From positions 1 to 24,970 of the forward strand of contig JAVBOA010000037.1 in the NCBI GenBank assembly GCA_031551135.1: DNA of 24,970 nucleotides. Reading direction: 5' to 3'. Below the pieces are notes generated by a model that saw only the letters and a list, made by a program, of their open reading frames with translations, did no database searches and was not told the origin of the DNA. The DNA comes from JAITVM01 sp031551135 (GTDB taxonomy: Bacteria > Bacillota > Clostridia > Lachnospirales > JAITVM01). A program made the translations under genes and the position numbers. Positions 1-6,785 of this stretch are shown piece by piece; within the stretch, counting starts at the first letter, position 1; every line of letters begins with the position of its first letter.

Positions 1-29
1 AAACAGGAGTTCGATTCTCCTACGGGTCA
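1..29 (+). tRNA. 3' end of a tRNA, identity not certain
   Basis: The window opens inside a tRNA. Bases 5-21 form a T arm (AGGAG, loop TTCGATT, CTCCT), followed by the 3' acceptor strand ACGGGTC (22-28) and discriminator A (29). No CCA is encoded. The acceptor implies a 5' strand of GACCCGT, which would suit a tRNA-Lys, but the anticodon lies outside the window, so the identity is a guess. Confidence 0.75.
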
Positions 30-43
30 TAAGTAAGAAAAAT

Positions 44-162
44 TTCCGGTGGCAATGCGTTTATGGGAAACACCCGTTCCCATCCCGAACACGTTGGTTA
101 AGCCATAAACGGTCGACGATACTTAGCTGGTGACGGCTCGGAAAAATAGATGGTTGCCGGAT
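44..162 (+). rRNA. rrf: 5S ribosomal RNA
   Basis: This is a 5S-sized segment. The ends pair as helix I (TCCGG at 45-49 with CCGGA at 157-161). The conserved internal stretch CCCATCCCGAACACG is present at about 80-94, and a GACGATACT-type loop E region lies near 114-122. It sits between a partial tRNA and two further tRNAs, as expected for the 3' end of a Firmicutes rRNA operon. The exact ends are estimated to within a few bases. Confidence 0.93.
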
Positions 163-167
163 TTTAT

Positions 168-240
168 GCCGACGTAGCTCAATTGGCAGAGCAACTGACT
201 TGTAATCAGTAGGTTGGGGGTTCAAGTCCTCTTGTCGGCT
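168..240 (+). tRNA. tRNA-Thr (anticodon UGU)
   Basis: A 73-nt cloverleaf can be drawn. The acceptor is GCCGACG paired with TGTCGGC with discriminator T. The anticodon stem ACTGA/TCAGT carries loop CTTGTAA, whose middle bases TGT read threonine ACA codons. The T loop is TTCAAGT. CCA is not encoded. It is probably co-transcribed with the 5S rRNA upstream and the CAU tRNA downstream. Confidence 0.95.
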
Positions 241-250
241 TATTTTTTAA

Positions 251-324
251 GGGCCCTTAGCTCAGTTGGTTAGAGCATCCGGCTCATAACCGGACGGTCC
301 CGGGTTCGAGTCCCTGAGGGCCCA
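251..324 (+). tRNA. tRNA with CAU anticodon (Ile2 or elongator Met)
   Basis: A 74-nt cloverleaf has acceptor GGGCCCT/AGGGCCC, discriminator A, and anticodon stem TCCGG/CCGGA around loop CTCATAA. A CAT anticodon can mean elongator Met or Ile2, in which TilS converts the C to lysidine so that it reads AUA. The CTTAGCTCAG start and CTCATAACC loop context resemble Bacillus Ile2 more than its elongator Met, so Ile2 is favoured. It is not an initiator, because the three G:C pairs usual in the anticodon stem are absent. CCA is not encoded. Confidence 0.88.
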
Positions 325-330
325 TTTTTA

Positions 331-362
331 TCCCTAGAAATTAAGGTTTCTAGGGATTTTTA
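331..362 (+). terminator. Intrinsic terminator of the rRNA/tRNA operon
   Basis: A perfect 10-bp stem, TCCCTAGAAA (331-340) and TTTCTAGGGA (347-356), encloses a 6-nt loop and is followed by a T-rich run. It starts seven bases after the last tRNA. Confidence 0.93.
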
Positions 363-478
363 TATGTTGGAAATTAGCCTTATTTTATTATTTAACCTTA
401 TTTTAACCTTAAAGTTTTTGCTCAGATATATTTTGAAATTATTTTCTTTTTTCCCCTTCGGAAGCTTAATAAAATCGT

Positions 479-934
479 TTACTCGTTAATTGCTTCAATG
501 CCGCGCCGCTTGAGTTCTTCGAGGCTATCAAGCATATTTTGAATTGCCTCCGTCGAGTGACCTTGCCAGTTTGATACCTCGCCAACGATGCGCAGCGGTG
601 TGCGCGTACGGTATGACCTTGTTGGATTACCCGGAAATTTTTTATCCGTTAGATTAGGGTCATCATCAATAGATCCGGTTGGTTCCACAATATAGATTCT
701 GCCTTTACCTTCGCCAATAGCTAATTCTGCTCCCCATATTGCAGCGTCCAAAGTCGCTGTAAGATATAAAAAATTCGCTTTCTTTCGTTCTCCGTAATTG
801 GATTCAAATCCTGTTTCAAGCAAATCATTGACTTTCAGATCTGCCTTTGTGCCGTGGTATAGTAATCCAGTTTCTTTTACGTCTACCCTTATCCCGACGG
901 GTGTGAATTCTTTTTGATGATCATTTATATCCAT
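479..934 (-). CDS. arr: Rifamycin ADP-ribosyltransferase Arr
   Basis: This is a 151-residue member of the Arr family, which uses NAD to ADP-ribosylate a rifamycin hydroxyl group and so inactivates the drug in the cytoplasm. The length is close to the usual 140-150. Family blocks are clear: YHGTKADLKV near residues 26-35, TATLDAAIWGAEL at 59-71, RIYIVEPTG at 79-87 and DPNLTDKKFPGNPTRSYR at 92-109. The H-Y-D residues known from mycobacterial Arr correspond to H27, Y57 and D92. The ATG at 934 is chosen because AAGGAG lies 6 nt upstream; a longer TTG start at 970 has no such site. The gene is divergent from the pentapeptide gene, with a 5' leader of about 100 nt. It looks GC-richer than its neighbours and lies next to an rRNA/tRNA operon, which may reflect acquisition. 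No terminator was found downstream. Activity on rifampicin is inferred from the family. Confidence 0.93.
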   Translation of the reverse strand: MDINDHQKEFTPVGIRVDVKETGLLYHGTKADLKVNDLLETGFESNYGERKKANFLYLTATLDAAIWGAELAIGEGKGRIYIVEPTGSIDDDPNLTDKKFPGNPTRSYRTRTPLRIVGEVSNWQGHSTEAIQNMLDSLEELKRRGIEAINE

Positions 935-1041
935 TTTCTTCTCCTTAAGAGCCATGAGAATCTCCCACAAGCAAGTGACGAAACTTTTGCTATAAATCTG
1001 CCTTTATTGACAAGAAAGTTTCGCATTAATATTTTATAATA

Positions 1042-1071
1042 ATTATATCACTTTCATTCGCTTAAACACAA
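1042..1071 (-). promoter_or_regulatory. Promoter of arr
   Basis: On the minus strand, TTGTGT (1066-1071) and TATAAT (1042-1047) are 18 nt apart, and a TG one base upstream of the -10 box makes it an extended -10. Transcription would start near 1035, giving a leader of about 100 nt. That leader contains a 9-bp inverted repeat (979-987 with 1015-1023). Confidence 0.6.
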
Positions 1072-1122
1072 TAACGGTCAAGCTGATTTATGCTGAGCCG
1101 AAAAACAGCTAATTGTTTATAC

Positions 1123-1216
1123 TATACTGACGAACGATTAGATTTTCACACCCATTCCGTGCGGTTAGGTAGGTTGGGAGGAATGGGTGTGAACTTTGTT
1201 TTCGGTCGTCAGTATA
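1123..1216. repeat. Palindromic MITE-like element, copy 1
   Basis: This 94-bp segment has two nested inverted repeats: outer TATACTGACGA (1123-1133) with TCGTCAGTATA (1206-1216), and inner TTCACACCCATTCC (1145-1158) with its perfect complement at 1180-1193. The 30 nt at 1123-1152 recur with two mismatches in copy 2 (complement of 5428-5457). The TATA-flanked termini would suit an IS630/Tc1-type non-autonomous element, but no transposase is present, so mobility is an inference. It lies between the promoters of arr and the pentapeptide gene. Confidence 0.75.
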
Positions 1217-1222
1217 TTTTCA

Positions 1223-1251
1223 TTATTATTGTTGTATTATTGTGATATAAT
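1223..1251 (+). promoter_or_regulatory. Promoter of the pentapeptide gene
   Basis: An extended -10, TGATATAAT (-10 hexamer at 1246-1251), lies 32 nt before the start codon. The -35 at 17-nt spacing, TTATTA (1223-1228), is weak, as is common for extended -10 promoters. It begins just after the right end of palindromic element copy 1. Confidence 0.55.
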
Positions 1252-1283
1252 TAAAATTGTAAACCACCAAAAGGAGAAAAAAC

Positions 1284-1889
1284 ATGTTATCATTGAGTAT
1301 ACAGGAAGCCATATATCAGGAAGAGCTGTTTTTAAGCCATCTGGAATTTGAAAACGATAGTATTGATAATATGGATTTGACGAAATTCGATTTTCAAACC
1401 ACAAAATTAATATCCTGCAAATTTACAAAATGCGATTTTACAAAAGCAAGTTTTTATAACTGCATATTAGAAAACTGCAGCTTTATTGATTGTAGATTTA
1501 CTGATACCTATATGCGGGAAGCGAAACTATATAAATGCAATTGCAACAGTAATACTTTTGATGAAAGCCGCTTCAGGCAGTGTAAATTTATCGATAGTTC
1601 GTTTCGGTACGCAAGCTTTAACAACACTCTTTGGGAAGAAACTGAACTTGAAAACTGTATTACGCGCGATACTTTTTTCAATGAAAGCCACTTTAAAAAG
1701 ATTAAATTTATTAATTGCAATTTTGAAAGAGCGGATTTCTTTAAAACCATGCTGAAAGGCATTGATTTTTCTAGCTGTAATATAGCAGGATTTATGGTAT
1801 CAGATACATTTAAAGAATTAATCGGCATTAAAATCGGCGCAGAGCAGGCTCTTGATGTTGTTCAAGTTTTAGGAATAAAAGTATTATAA
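1284..1889 (+). CDS. Pentapeptide repeat protein, Qnr/McbG-like
   Basis: This 201-residue protein is made of pentapeptide repeats of the A(D/N)LXX type from about residue 18 to 170 (for example CKFTK CDFTK ASFYN, and later FINCNFERADF). Such repeats fold as a right-handed quadrilateral beta helix. The length and the C-terminal tail (EQALDVVQVLGIKVL, about 187-201) resemble the Qnr/McbG group, whose members mimic DNA and protect DNA gyrase or topoisomerase IV from quinolones or microcin B17. The ATG is preceded by AAGGAG at 7 nt. The gene lies divergent from arr. Gyrase protection here is an inference; many pentapeptide proteins have no known role. No terminator is visible before the convergent gene 68 bp away. 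Confidence 0.85.
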   Translation: MLSLSIQEAIYQEELFLSHLEFENDSIDNMDLTKFDFQTTKLISCKFTKCDFTKASFYNCILENCSFIDCRFTDTYMREAKLYKCNCNSNTFDESRFRQCKFIDSSFRYASFNNTLWEETELENCITRDTFFNESHFKKIKFINCNFERADFFKTMLKGIDFSSCNIAGFMVSDTFKELIGIKIGAEQALDVVQVLGIKVL

Positions 1890-1957
1890 AAAATAGATTA
1901 AAAAAGAAATAATTTATTAGATCATGAAAATTTCTATCCTTTATATTGAAAATAGTA

Positions 1958-2188
1958 TCAAGTCTCCATAAACCAAATATCTTCATCTTTATACAAATAA
2001 ACCTGCTTGCCATGGATGAAACAATCATAACGTAAACCGATACCGCCGGCCTTTAGTGATGCTACTTTGCGTATATCAACAATCCGGTCAATCGAAAATT
2101 TACGACCATCTTCCCATATAAGAGTCATAGGGATAACTTTGCCTTCTTCACTAAATTGAGCGACTATTGAAATAAATTTTTTACCCAT
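1958..2188 (-). CDS. Small conserved protein linked to dinB
   Basis: A 76-residue protein begins 13 bp after the dinB stop codon, with ribosome site AAAGGGGTG before its ATG, so it is almost certainly co-transcribed with dinB and shares its SOS control. It is predicted to be a small beta-rich cytoplasmic protein: IPMTLIWEDGRKFSIDRIVD (19-38), a basic ASLKAGG segment (about 48-54) and an aromatic C terminus (IWF near 72-74). The pattern recalls small proteins encoded beside Y-family polymerases (compare DUF6504 next to imuB in Actinobacteria), but this similarity is from memory. Its function is unknown; a polymerase accessory role is inferred from position only. Confidence 0.8.
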   Translation of the reverse strand: MGKKFISIVAQFSEEGKVIPMTLIWEDGRKFSIDRIVDIRKVASLKAGGIGLRYDCFIHGKQVYLYKDEDIWFMET

Positions 2189-2201
2189 AACCTACACCCC
2201 T

Positions 2202-3452
2202 TTAAACAATTGAATTATCAAAATAACTGACAGGGTGAATAACATGGTCTTTTGGGTTACCGCCGGTCAGCTTGTTATCTACAAATATTATGCCGCGCTG
2301 TATGGAATGGTAACCATAACGCCGGCGAATATCATCTATTGCATATTCTAGCTCTTCTAAATGTTCACGTTTTTCAAAATCTGTAAAAAAGTCTAATTGA
2401 AGCGCTTTATCTTTCTGAACTAAATTAGTACCTCGCACCCCAAGACTGCGAATCGGATTTTTTATCTGATATTTTTTTATAAATATCTCAATTGCTTTCT
2501 CCGCGATTTCATTGCTTAAGAAGGATGGATATCTTAGTTGAGCCTGTCTTTCGCAGCTCTGCAGTAAATTATCCCGAATATAGATTTGTACAGTAGTGGC
2601 CTTTAGACCGTGTTCGCGAAGCCTTGAAGCAACGCTTTCGGATAACATATAAAAAACACTTCGGGCATCTTCAATTGTATTTACATCACGTGGCAGAGTA
2701 GAGCTGTTGCCTACGGATTTTACAAAACCTTCAGCATTTTGCTTAACAGGTGATTCATCTTTTCCAAGTGCGAAACGCTGAAGTACAATTCCCCATTTTC
2801 CTAAATGGTCATGTAAAATACCGGAGTCGGTATTTGCAAGGTCTCCGATTGTAAGAATACCTAAATTATGGAGTTTCTTTGCCGTCGAGCGGCCTACATA
2901 CAGTAAATCCGATACAGGAAGCTTCCACGCCGTATATTTATAGTTTTCTTTATTAATTATAGTTGTGAAATTTGGCTTTCGCATATCACTTCCGAGCTTG
3001 GCGAATATTTTATTAAAACTAACGCCTACAGAAGCAGTAATTCCCATTTCACTGTATATTGTTTTTCTAATTTCATCAGCGATTTTTTCTCCGCTGCCGA
3101 ATAATCTACCGGCGTACGAGCAATCAATCCAAGATTCATCAATCCCAAAGGATTCCTGTAAATCTGTGTATCGCCCATATATTTCACGAGCCATACGAGA
3201 GAATTTCAGATACTTTTCGTAATCGGGCTTTACCGAAACAAGGTTTGGACATTTGCGCTTTGCTTCTAAAACTGTTTCGCCTGTAATTATTCCGTATTTT
3301 TTGGCGATTTCGTTCTTCGCCAATACGATTCCGTGGCGCTTTTCAACGTCACCGCCGACGATAACAGGAAAATTTCTTATTTCAGGATGGTATAAACATT
3401 CTACAGAAGCATAAAATGAATTTAAATCACTGTGAAGAATTACTCTCTCCAT
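2202..3452 (-). CDS. dinB: DNA polymerase IV (Y-family, DinB)
   Basis: This is a 416-residue translesion DNA polymerase that extends past damaged bases at low fidelity. Numbered from the ATG at 3452: the first metal-binding Asp is D9 in LHSDLNSFYASVE with Y14 as steric gate, the catalytic pair D105-E106 sits in SFGIDESWID, helix-hairpin-helix/thumb sequence lies around 175-205, the little-finger domain covers about 240-345, and a beta-clamp motif QLDFF is at 352-356. The ATG at 3452 is preferred because AGGTG lies 6 nt upstream; a GTG at 3461 is too close to that site. A LexA-type box lies upstream, so SOS induction is expected. The small gene at 1958-2188 follows in the same operon. Confidence 0.95.
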   Translation of the reverse strand: MERVILHSDLNSFYASVECLYHPEIRNFPVIVGGDVEKRHGIVLAKNEIAKKYGIITGETVLEAKRKCPNLVSVKPDYEKYLKFSRMAREIYGRYTDLQESFGIDESWIDCSYAGRLFGSGEKIADEIRKTIYSEMGITASVGVSFNKIFAKLGSDMRKPNFTTIINKENYKYTAWKLPVSDLLYVGRSTAKKLHNLGILTIGDLANTDSGILHDHLGKWGIVLQRFALGKDESPVKQNAEGFVKSVGNSSTLPRDVNTIEDARSVFYMLSESVASRLREHGLKATTVQIYIRDNLLQSCERQAQLRYPSFLSNEIAEKAIEIFIKKYQIKNPIRSLGVRGTNLVQKDKALQLDFFTDFEKREHLEELEYAIDDIRRRYGYHSIQRGIIFVDNKLTGGNPKDHVIHPVSYFDNSIV

Positions 3453-3559
3453 ACACAACACCTACACAAGATAATTTAATAGAATATAGAATGATTTATA
3501 ATATATTTATTGTATTACGATATATATTTACAAGCTTAATATAATATATGCATATATAT

Positions 3560-3573
3560 CGAACATAAGTTCT
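3560..3573 (-). promoter_or_regulatory. LexA (SOS) box of dinB
   Basis: The perfect dyad GAAC-ATAA-GTTC (3561-3572), within CGAACATAAGTTCT, matches the Gram-positive LexA operator CGAAC-N4-GTTCG. It lies about 108 bp upstream of the dinB start in an AT-rich region. The -10/-35 boxes could not be placed with confidence. Confidence 0.8.
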
Positions 3574-3721
3574 ATTTTCATTATACTTTTTTCAAAATTT
3601 TTGTCAAGGAGAATGTTTTTACAGAAATAGCTTAATAAAGCATAATTAGAAAAATATTGTTTATTATACTAACGGAGCGATATAATCATAAATAATGCAG
3701 AAAATTCAGTTTTTCCAAAAA

Positions 3722-3743
3722 TAAAAACCAACCTAAAGGTTGG
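3722..3743 (-). terminator. Terminator of the sigma/anti-sigma operon
   Basis: On the minus strand, CCAACC TTTA GGTTGG (3728-3743) is followed by TTTTTAT. The 6-bp stem with a T run lies about 80 bp after the anti-sigma stop codon. Confidence 0.8.
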
Positions 3744-3821
3744 CTTAATGCAAAAAATATAGACATTTTAACAGTGCATGTGAGAATTGCTCCATCAATT
3801 TATGAAACTCCACAATTTGTA

Positions 3822-4829
3822 TTAATATAGATTGGCGTATTCGTCAGGATATATTGTTAAAGATCCTGACATATGAACATCACCTATTGTGATACTTTCT
3901 ATTTCAGAAGGATCTATAACGTTTTCAAACGAGTACATAAAATTATTTCCATTATATGTCGAATATGAAAAACTTTTATTCTCAGAATTAACATTAAAAA
4001 TAATTTCACTGCCATCTTTAAATTTTATAGACGGCTGTGCACGCATAATAAAGTCATTGCCAAGAACATTTATATAAACTGAAAATGGAGTTATTACAAT
4101 TCTGTTGACCCATTTTGGATATTTTCCAATATTCAATACTTTATTCGGCATTATAGTAATAGTATTTTTAGAATTCGGTTTTAGATTAAATCTAAAATTA
4201 ATATCTGTTTTAATCATAGGTTCGGAATTTACATATTTTCCATCATTATCATAAAATACTTTATCTAACCCATAAAAGCTTAATACTCCGTAGCCTTCGC
4301 CAATCGGATTCGACTGAGTTTGTGAAATAATAGCGGTAAGAGTATGCTTATCTTTGCTGATTCCAACCAGCTTTCTGATTCCGCCGTTACTAACAATTCC
4401 ACCGGCAAAAGAGTTATAGTCTTCTGAAACTATATCCAAATTAACCGAAAAAATTGCATCGTCATTCAATTCAATATAATCGGGAACTTTTAATTCATAC
4501 AAAACATAAATATCGTTCATTGTCACAGCAATTTGCTGTACAGCAAGCGTAACTCCGCTATCAGAAATTTTTGCATTGGAAACATCAATATTTTCTATAT
4601 CCTCTATCAAAATTTTGTTTGGATTTAAATAATCAATCATTTTTTGATGCCACCCAAAATTGGCTCCAAAAGCGGCAGTAGAAATAAAAATCGTTGCAAC
4701 AGCTATAAGAATAGGAAGTTTATAACTCTTTTTTTGTTTACTCTTAATTATGTTATCAAGCATTTTTTGTCTTTGTTCTTCTGTGGGAGAAATATTGTCG
4801 AAATAGTAATTAATTTCTTGTTTATTCAT
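3822..4829 (-). CDS. Membrane anti-sigma factor, DUF4179 type
   Basis: A 335-residue single-pass membrane protein. Residues 1-37 are cytoplasmic and charged and are expected to bind the sigma factor; about 38-55 is a membrane helix (LPILIAVATIFISTAAFG); the remaining 280 residues are extracytoplasmic and beta-rich. The stretch GVTLAVQQIAVTMNDIYVLY just after the helix is typical of DUF4179 domains in Firmicutes anti-sigma factors. Its ATG overlaps the sigma stop codon in an ATGA, so translation is coupled and stoichiometric. By family, it holds the ECF sigma factor inactive until an envelope signal causes release. The signal cannot be read from the sequence. A terminator follows. Confidence 0.85.
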   Translation of the reverse strand: MNKQEINYYFDNISPTEEQRQKMLDNIIKSKQKKSYKLPILIAVATIFISTAAFGANFGWHQKMIDYLNPNKILIEDIENIDVSNAKISDSGVTLAVQQIAVTMNDIYVLYELKVPDYIELNDDAIFSVNLDIVSEDYNSFAGGIVSNGGIRKLVGISKDKHTLTAIISQTQSNPIGEGYGVLSFYGLDKVFYDNDGKYVNSEPMIKTDINFRFNLKPNSKNTITIMPNKVLNIGKYPKWVNRIVITPFSVYINVLGNDFIMRAQPSIKFKDGSEIIFNVNSENKSFSYSTYNGNNFMYSFENVIDPSEIESITIGDVHMSGSLTIYPDEYANLY

Positions 4830-5284
4830 ACCTCATCCTCCTCGACTAAAATTTTTAATTTTTTTCGTGCATCTCTAAGCCTTGTTCGTATTGTTGCATG
4901 GTTAATGTCTAAAATTTTAGATATTTCATCTGTTTTATAGCCTTCATAATAGTAAAGGTAAATCGGTAGCTTGTATTTATCATTAAGATTCTCTACATTT
5001 TCCCAAATACTAAGATCGATTTTGTTTGATGGAATTTCAAGCGATTCAAAAGTATTCCTTTTTTTTCGCCACCAGCTTTTTAAGACATCCTTACAAGTAT
5101 TTTTTGTTGTTTTTATAAGCCATGCCTTCAAATGTTCTTGAGACTCGAAATTTATTTCACGGTTCATAAGTTTGATGAAAACATTTTGAGTCACATCTTC
5201 AGTTTCAGAGCGATTTTTTAAATAAATAAATGCGACCCTGTAAACCATATCAACATATGTCTCATAAACACTTTCGATGTCCAT
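4826..5284 (-). CDS. ECF-type RNA polymerase sigma factor
   Basis: A 152-residue group 4 sigma factor. Region 2 covers about residues 5-70, with the promoter-melting and core-binding segment YLKNRSETEDVTQNVFIKLM and the aromatic/basic WLIKTTKNTCKDVLK stretch. Region 4 covers about 95-147, with a helix-turn-helix (GYKTDEISKILDINHATIRTRL region). The ATG at 5284 is chosen because AGGAGGT lies 6 nt upstream; a 27-codon longer frame has no ribosome site and would run into the promoter area. A TATAAT on the minus strand at 5325-5330 is a candidate -10 with a poor -35, so it could be read by another sigma factor. Target genes are unknown; other envelope genes in the window are possible targets but nothing links them directly. 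Confidence 0.92.
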   Translation of the reverse strand: MDIESVYETYVDMVYRVAFIYLKNRSETEDVTQNVFIKLMNREINFESQEHLKAWLIKTTKNTCKDVLKSWWRKKRNTFESLEIPSNKIDLSIWENVENLNDKYKLPIYLYYYEGYKTDEISKILDINHATIRTRLRDARKKLKILVEEDEV

Positions 5285-5361
5285 ATGTGCACCTCCTGTT
5301 TTTTCAAAGTTCATCAGAAATACGATTATAGACGCCAAAATGTTTTGAGTAATACGAATTC

Positions 5362-5458
5362 CCATTTAATTTCTAGAAAAAAATTTTCACAGCGAAGCGT
5401 TCCGCGCAATGCTTCAAGAGCGAAATTGGTGTGAAAATCTAATCGTCCATCAGTATAC
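5362..5458. repeat. Palindromic MITE-like element, copy 2 (mosaic)
   Basis: The left part, 5374-5422, matches copy 3 (9960-10008) at 45 of 49 positions, starting TAGAAAAAAATTTTCACAGC. The right part, 5428-5457, is the complement of the first 30 nt of copy 1 with two mismatches. A 9-bp inverted repeat, ATTTTCACA (5383-5391) and TGTGAAAAT (5430-5438), ties the halves together. The end at 5457/5458 (CAGTATAC) corresponds to the copy 1 terminus. It fills the space upstream of the sigma gene promoter. Confidence 0.7.
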
Positions 5459-5626
5459 TTGTGCATCTTGCATTTATTTAGTTTCCATTTGCGTGGTCTA
5501 AACCAAGCGCCTTTAGGCGGTATACGCGTTTATTAAACATATATATGCGCAAAAGGCTATTTTACGTCGCCATTCTATACAAGGCGGGAATTGTATGATA
5601 AGCTTAGAAATAGGTATTGTCATATA

Positions 5627-5685
5627 GCGGTTTGATTTTTACCGACTATAATATTTTGTTTTGAATGTGTGAAATCAAATACCGC
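5627..5685 (+). promoter_or_regulatory. Inverted repeat around a -10 box before the AlkD-like gene
   Basis: GCGGTTTGATTT (5627-5638) and AAATCAAATACCGC (5672-5685) form an imperfect inverted repeat (two extra bases on the right) flanking TATAAT at 5647-5652. No good -35 is at the right distance. The arrangement would suit an operator or an RNA hairpin overlapping the start of transcription. The protein involved, if any, is unknown. Confidence 0.35.
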
Positions 5686-5707
5686 GAAAATAAAGAGGTG
5701 AAATTTT

Positions 5708-6415
5708 ATGGATGTACAAGAAATCTTATCTGAGCTTGAAGCTCTTGGAACTGAACGAAACAAGAAAGTTTATATTCAGAACGGTGCTCGCGAGCCGCTT
5801 TTCGGAGTTGCTGTCGGTGCTATGAAGCCTATCGCAAAAAAGATTAAGAAGAACCAAACTATTGCCGATGCGCTTTATTCAAGCGGCAACTATGATGCAA
5901 TGTATCTTTCCGGTATGATTGCCGAACCGAAAATTATGACAAAATCGGATTTTGAACGTTGGATGGAAAATGCGTATTTCTATATGATTTCAGATTATAT
6001 TGTGGCTGTTACGCTTGCGGAATCTGAATTTGCTATAGAAATTTCCGACCAATGGATAGAAAGCGGAAAAGAACTTTATGTATCCGCCGGGTATAGCTGT
6101 TATTGCTGGCTTTTGGGAAATCGGAAAGACGAAGAATTTGACAAAGAAAAAATACTAAAGATGCTTGAGACAGTGGAAAAGTCAATCCATGACCGACCCA
6201 ATCGGGCTAAATATGCCATGAACAATTTTGTTTCTACCGTAGGAATTTCTTATATGCCGCTTCACGAAAAAGCAGTTGAAGCCGCCAAGGCTATCGGAAA
6301 AGTTGATGTTTTTATGGGGAAAAAGAAATGTGCTGTACCTGTGGCATCAGAATATATCCAAAAAGCGTCAGACAAAGGTCAGCTTGGCTTTAAACGTAAA
6401 AATGTCAGATGCTAA
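5708..6415 (+). CDS. DNA alkylation repair protein, AlkD-like HEAT-repeat family
   Basis: A 235-residue all-helical protein of the type annotated as DNA alkylation repair enzyme (PF08713, AlkC/AlkD-like). By family, AlkD removes positively charged N3- and N7-alkylated bases without flipping them, using a concave HEAT-repeat surface. Visible features are repeated amphipathic helices, the GVAVGAMKPIAKKIKKNQ segment near 33-50, and a basic C-terminal tail KRKNVRC. AGAGGTG lies 8 nt before the ATG. I could not confidently place the Trp/Asp/Arg residues known from Bacillus cereus AlkD, so catalysis is uncertain and a non-enzymatic DNA-binding role is possible. The gene is monocistronic; tRNA-Trp follows with its own promoter. 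Confidence 0.8.
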   Translation: MDVQEILSELEALGTERNKKVYIQNGAREPLFGVAVGAMKPIAKKIKKNQTIADALYSSGNYDAMYLSGMIAEPKIMTKSDFERWMENAYFYMISDYIVAVTLAESEFAIEISDQWIESGKELYVSAGYSCYCWLLGNRKDEEFDKEKILKMLETVEKSIHDRPNRAKYAMNNFVSTVGISYMPLHEKAVEAAKAIGKVDVFMGKKKCAVPVASEYIQKASDKGQLGFKRKNVRC

Positions 6416-6474
6416 TAAAGATTCAACGGTTTTGGGTTTGCTAAAGGGATTTCAAAAAAGTCGATTTTTTTTGC

Positions 6475-6503
6475 TTGACCGAAGAAAAACACTATGATAT
6501 AAT
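6475..6503 (+). promoter_or_regulatory. Strong promoter of tRNA-Trp
   Basis: TTGACC (6475-6480) and TATAAT (6498-6503) are exactly 17 nt apart, with a TG one base before the -10. This is the best sigma-A promoter in the window and fits a tRNA gene starting about 30 nt downstream. Confidence 0.9.
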
Positions 6504-6534
6504 ACCTAAAGTTCCGTTTTTTGCGGAATTGTTT

Positions 6535-6605
6535 AGGGGTATAGTGAAATGGTATCACACCGGTCTCCAAAACCGTTTTTGAGGGTTCGAATCCTTCTAC
6601 CCCTG
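6535..6605 (+). tRNA. tRNA-Trp (anticodon CCA)
   Basis: A 71-nt tRNA has acceptor AGGGGTA paired with TACCCCT, discriminator G (a tryptophan identity feature), anticodon loop CTCCAAA with CCA, and T loop TTCGAAT. CCA is not encoded at the 3' end. It has its own promoter and terminator. Confidence 0.95.
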
Positions 6606-6613
6606 TTAAAAAG

Positions 6614-6651
6614 ACAGGCTGTTTGATAAAAAATCAAATGGTCTGTTTTTT
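6614..6651 (+). terminator. Terminator of tRNA-Trp
   Basis: A 14-bp stem (6614-6627 with 6633-6646, including G:U pairs) and AAAAA loop is followed directly by six Ts. It begins nine bases after the tRNA. Confidence 0.9.
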
Positions 6652-6675
6652 CATATAAGCCAATTTTAAAATATC

Positions 6676-6704
6676 TTGAAAATTTATTTGAATTGGTATA
6701 TCCT
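6676..6704 (+). promoter_or_regulatory. Candidate promoter of xpt
   Basis: TTGAAA (6676-6681) and TATCCT (6699-6704) are 17 nt apart. The -10 box is only a fair match. The leader to the start codon is about 75 nt and shows no purine riboswitch. Confidence 0.4.
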
Positions 6705-6785
6705 AATTAAAAGTTCTATATGAAATGCGTTTTGTTTTAGCAGTATAAAGCAAAGGCGTATGAAAAATAAAAAGGAGATGTAGAA

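Noticed and set aside
6276..6497. Plus-strand frame overlapping the end of the AlkD-like gene
   Set aside because: It is out of frame with a well-supported gene, and its tail runs through the tRNA-Trp promoter.
6606..6785. Guanine/purine riboswitch before xpt
   Set aside because: The conserved aptamer loops could not be found in the leader.
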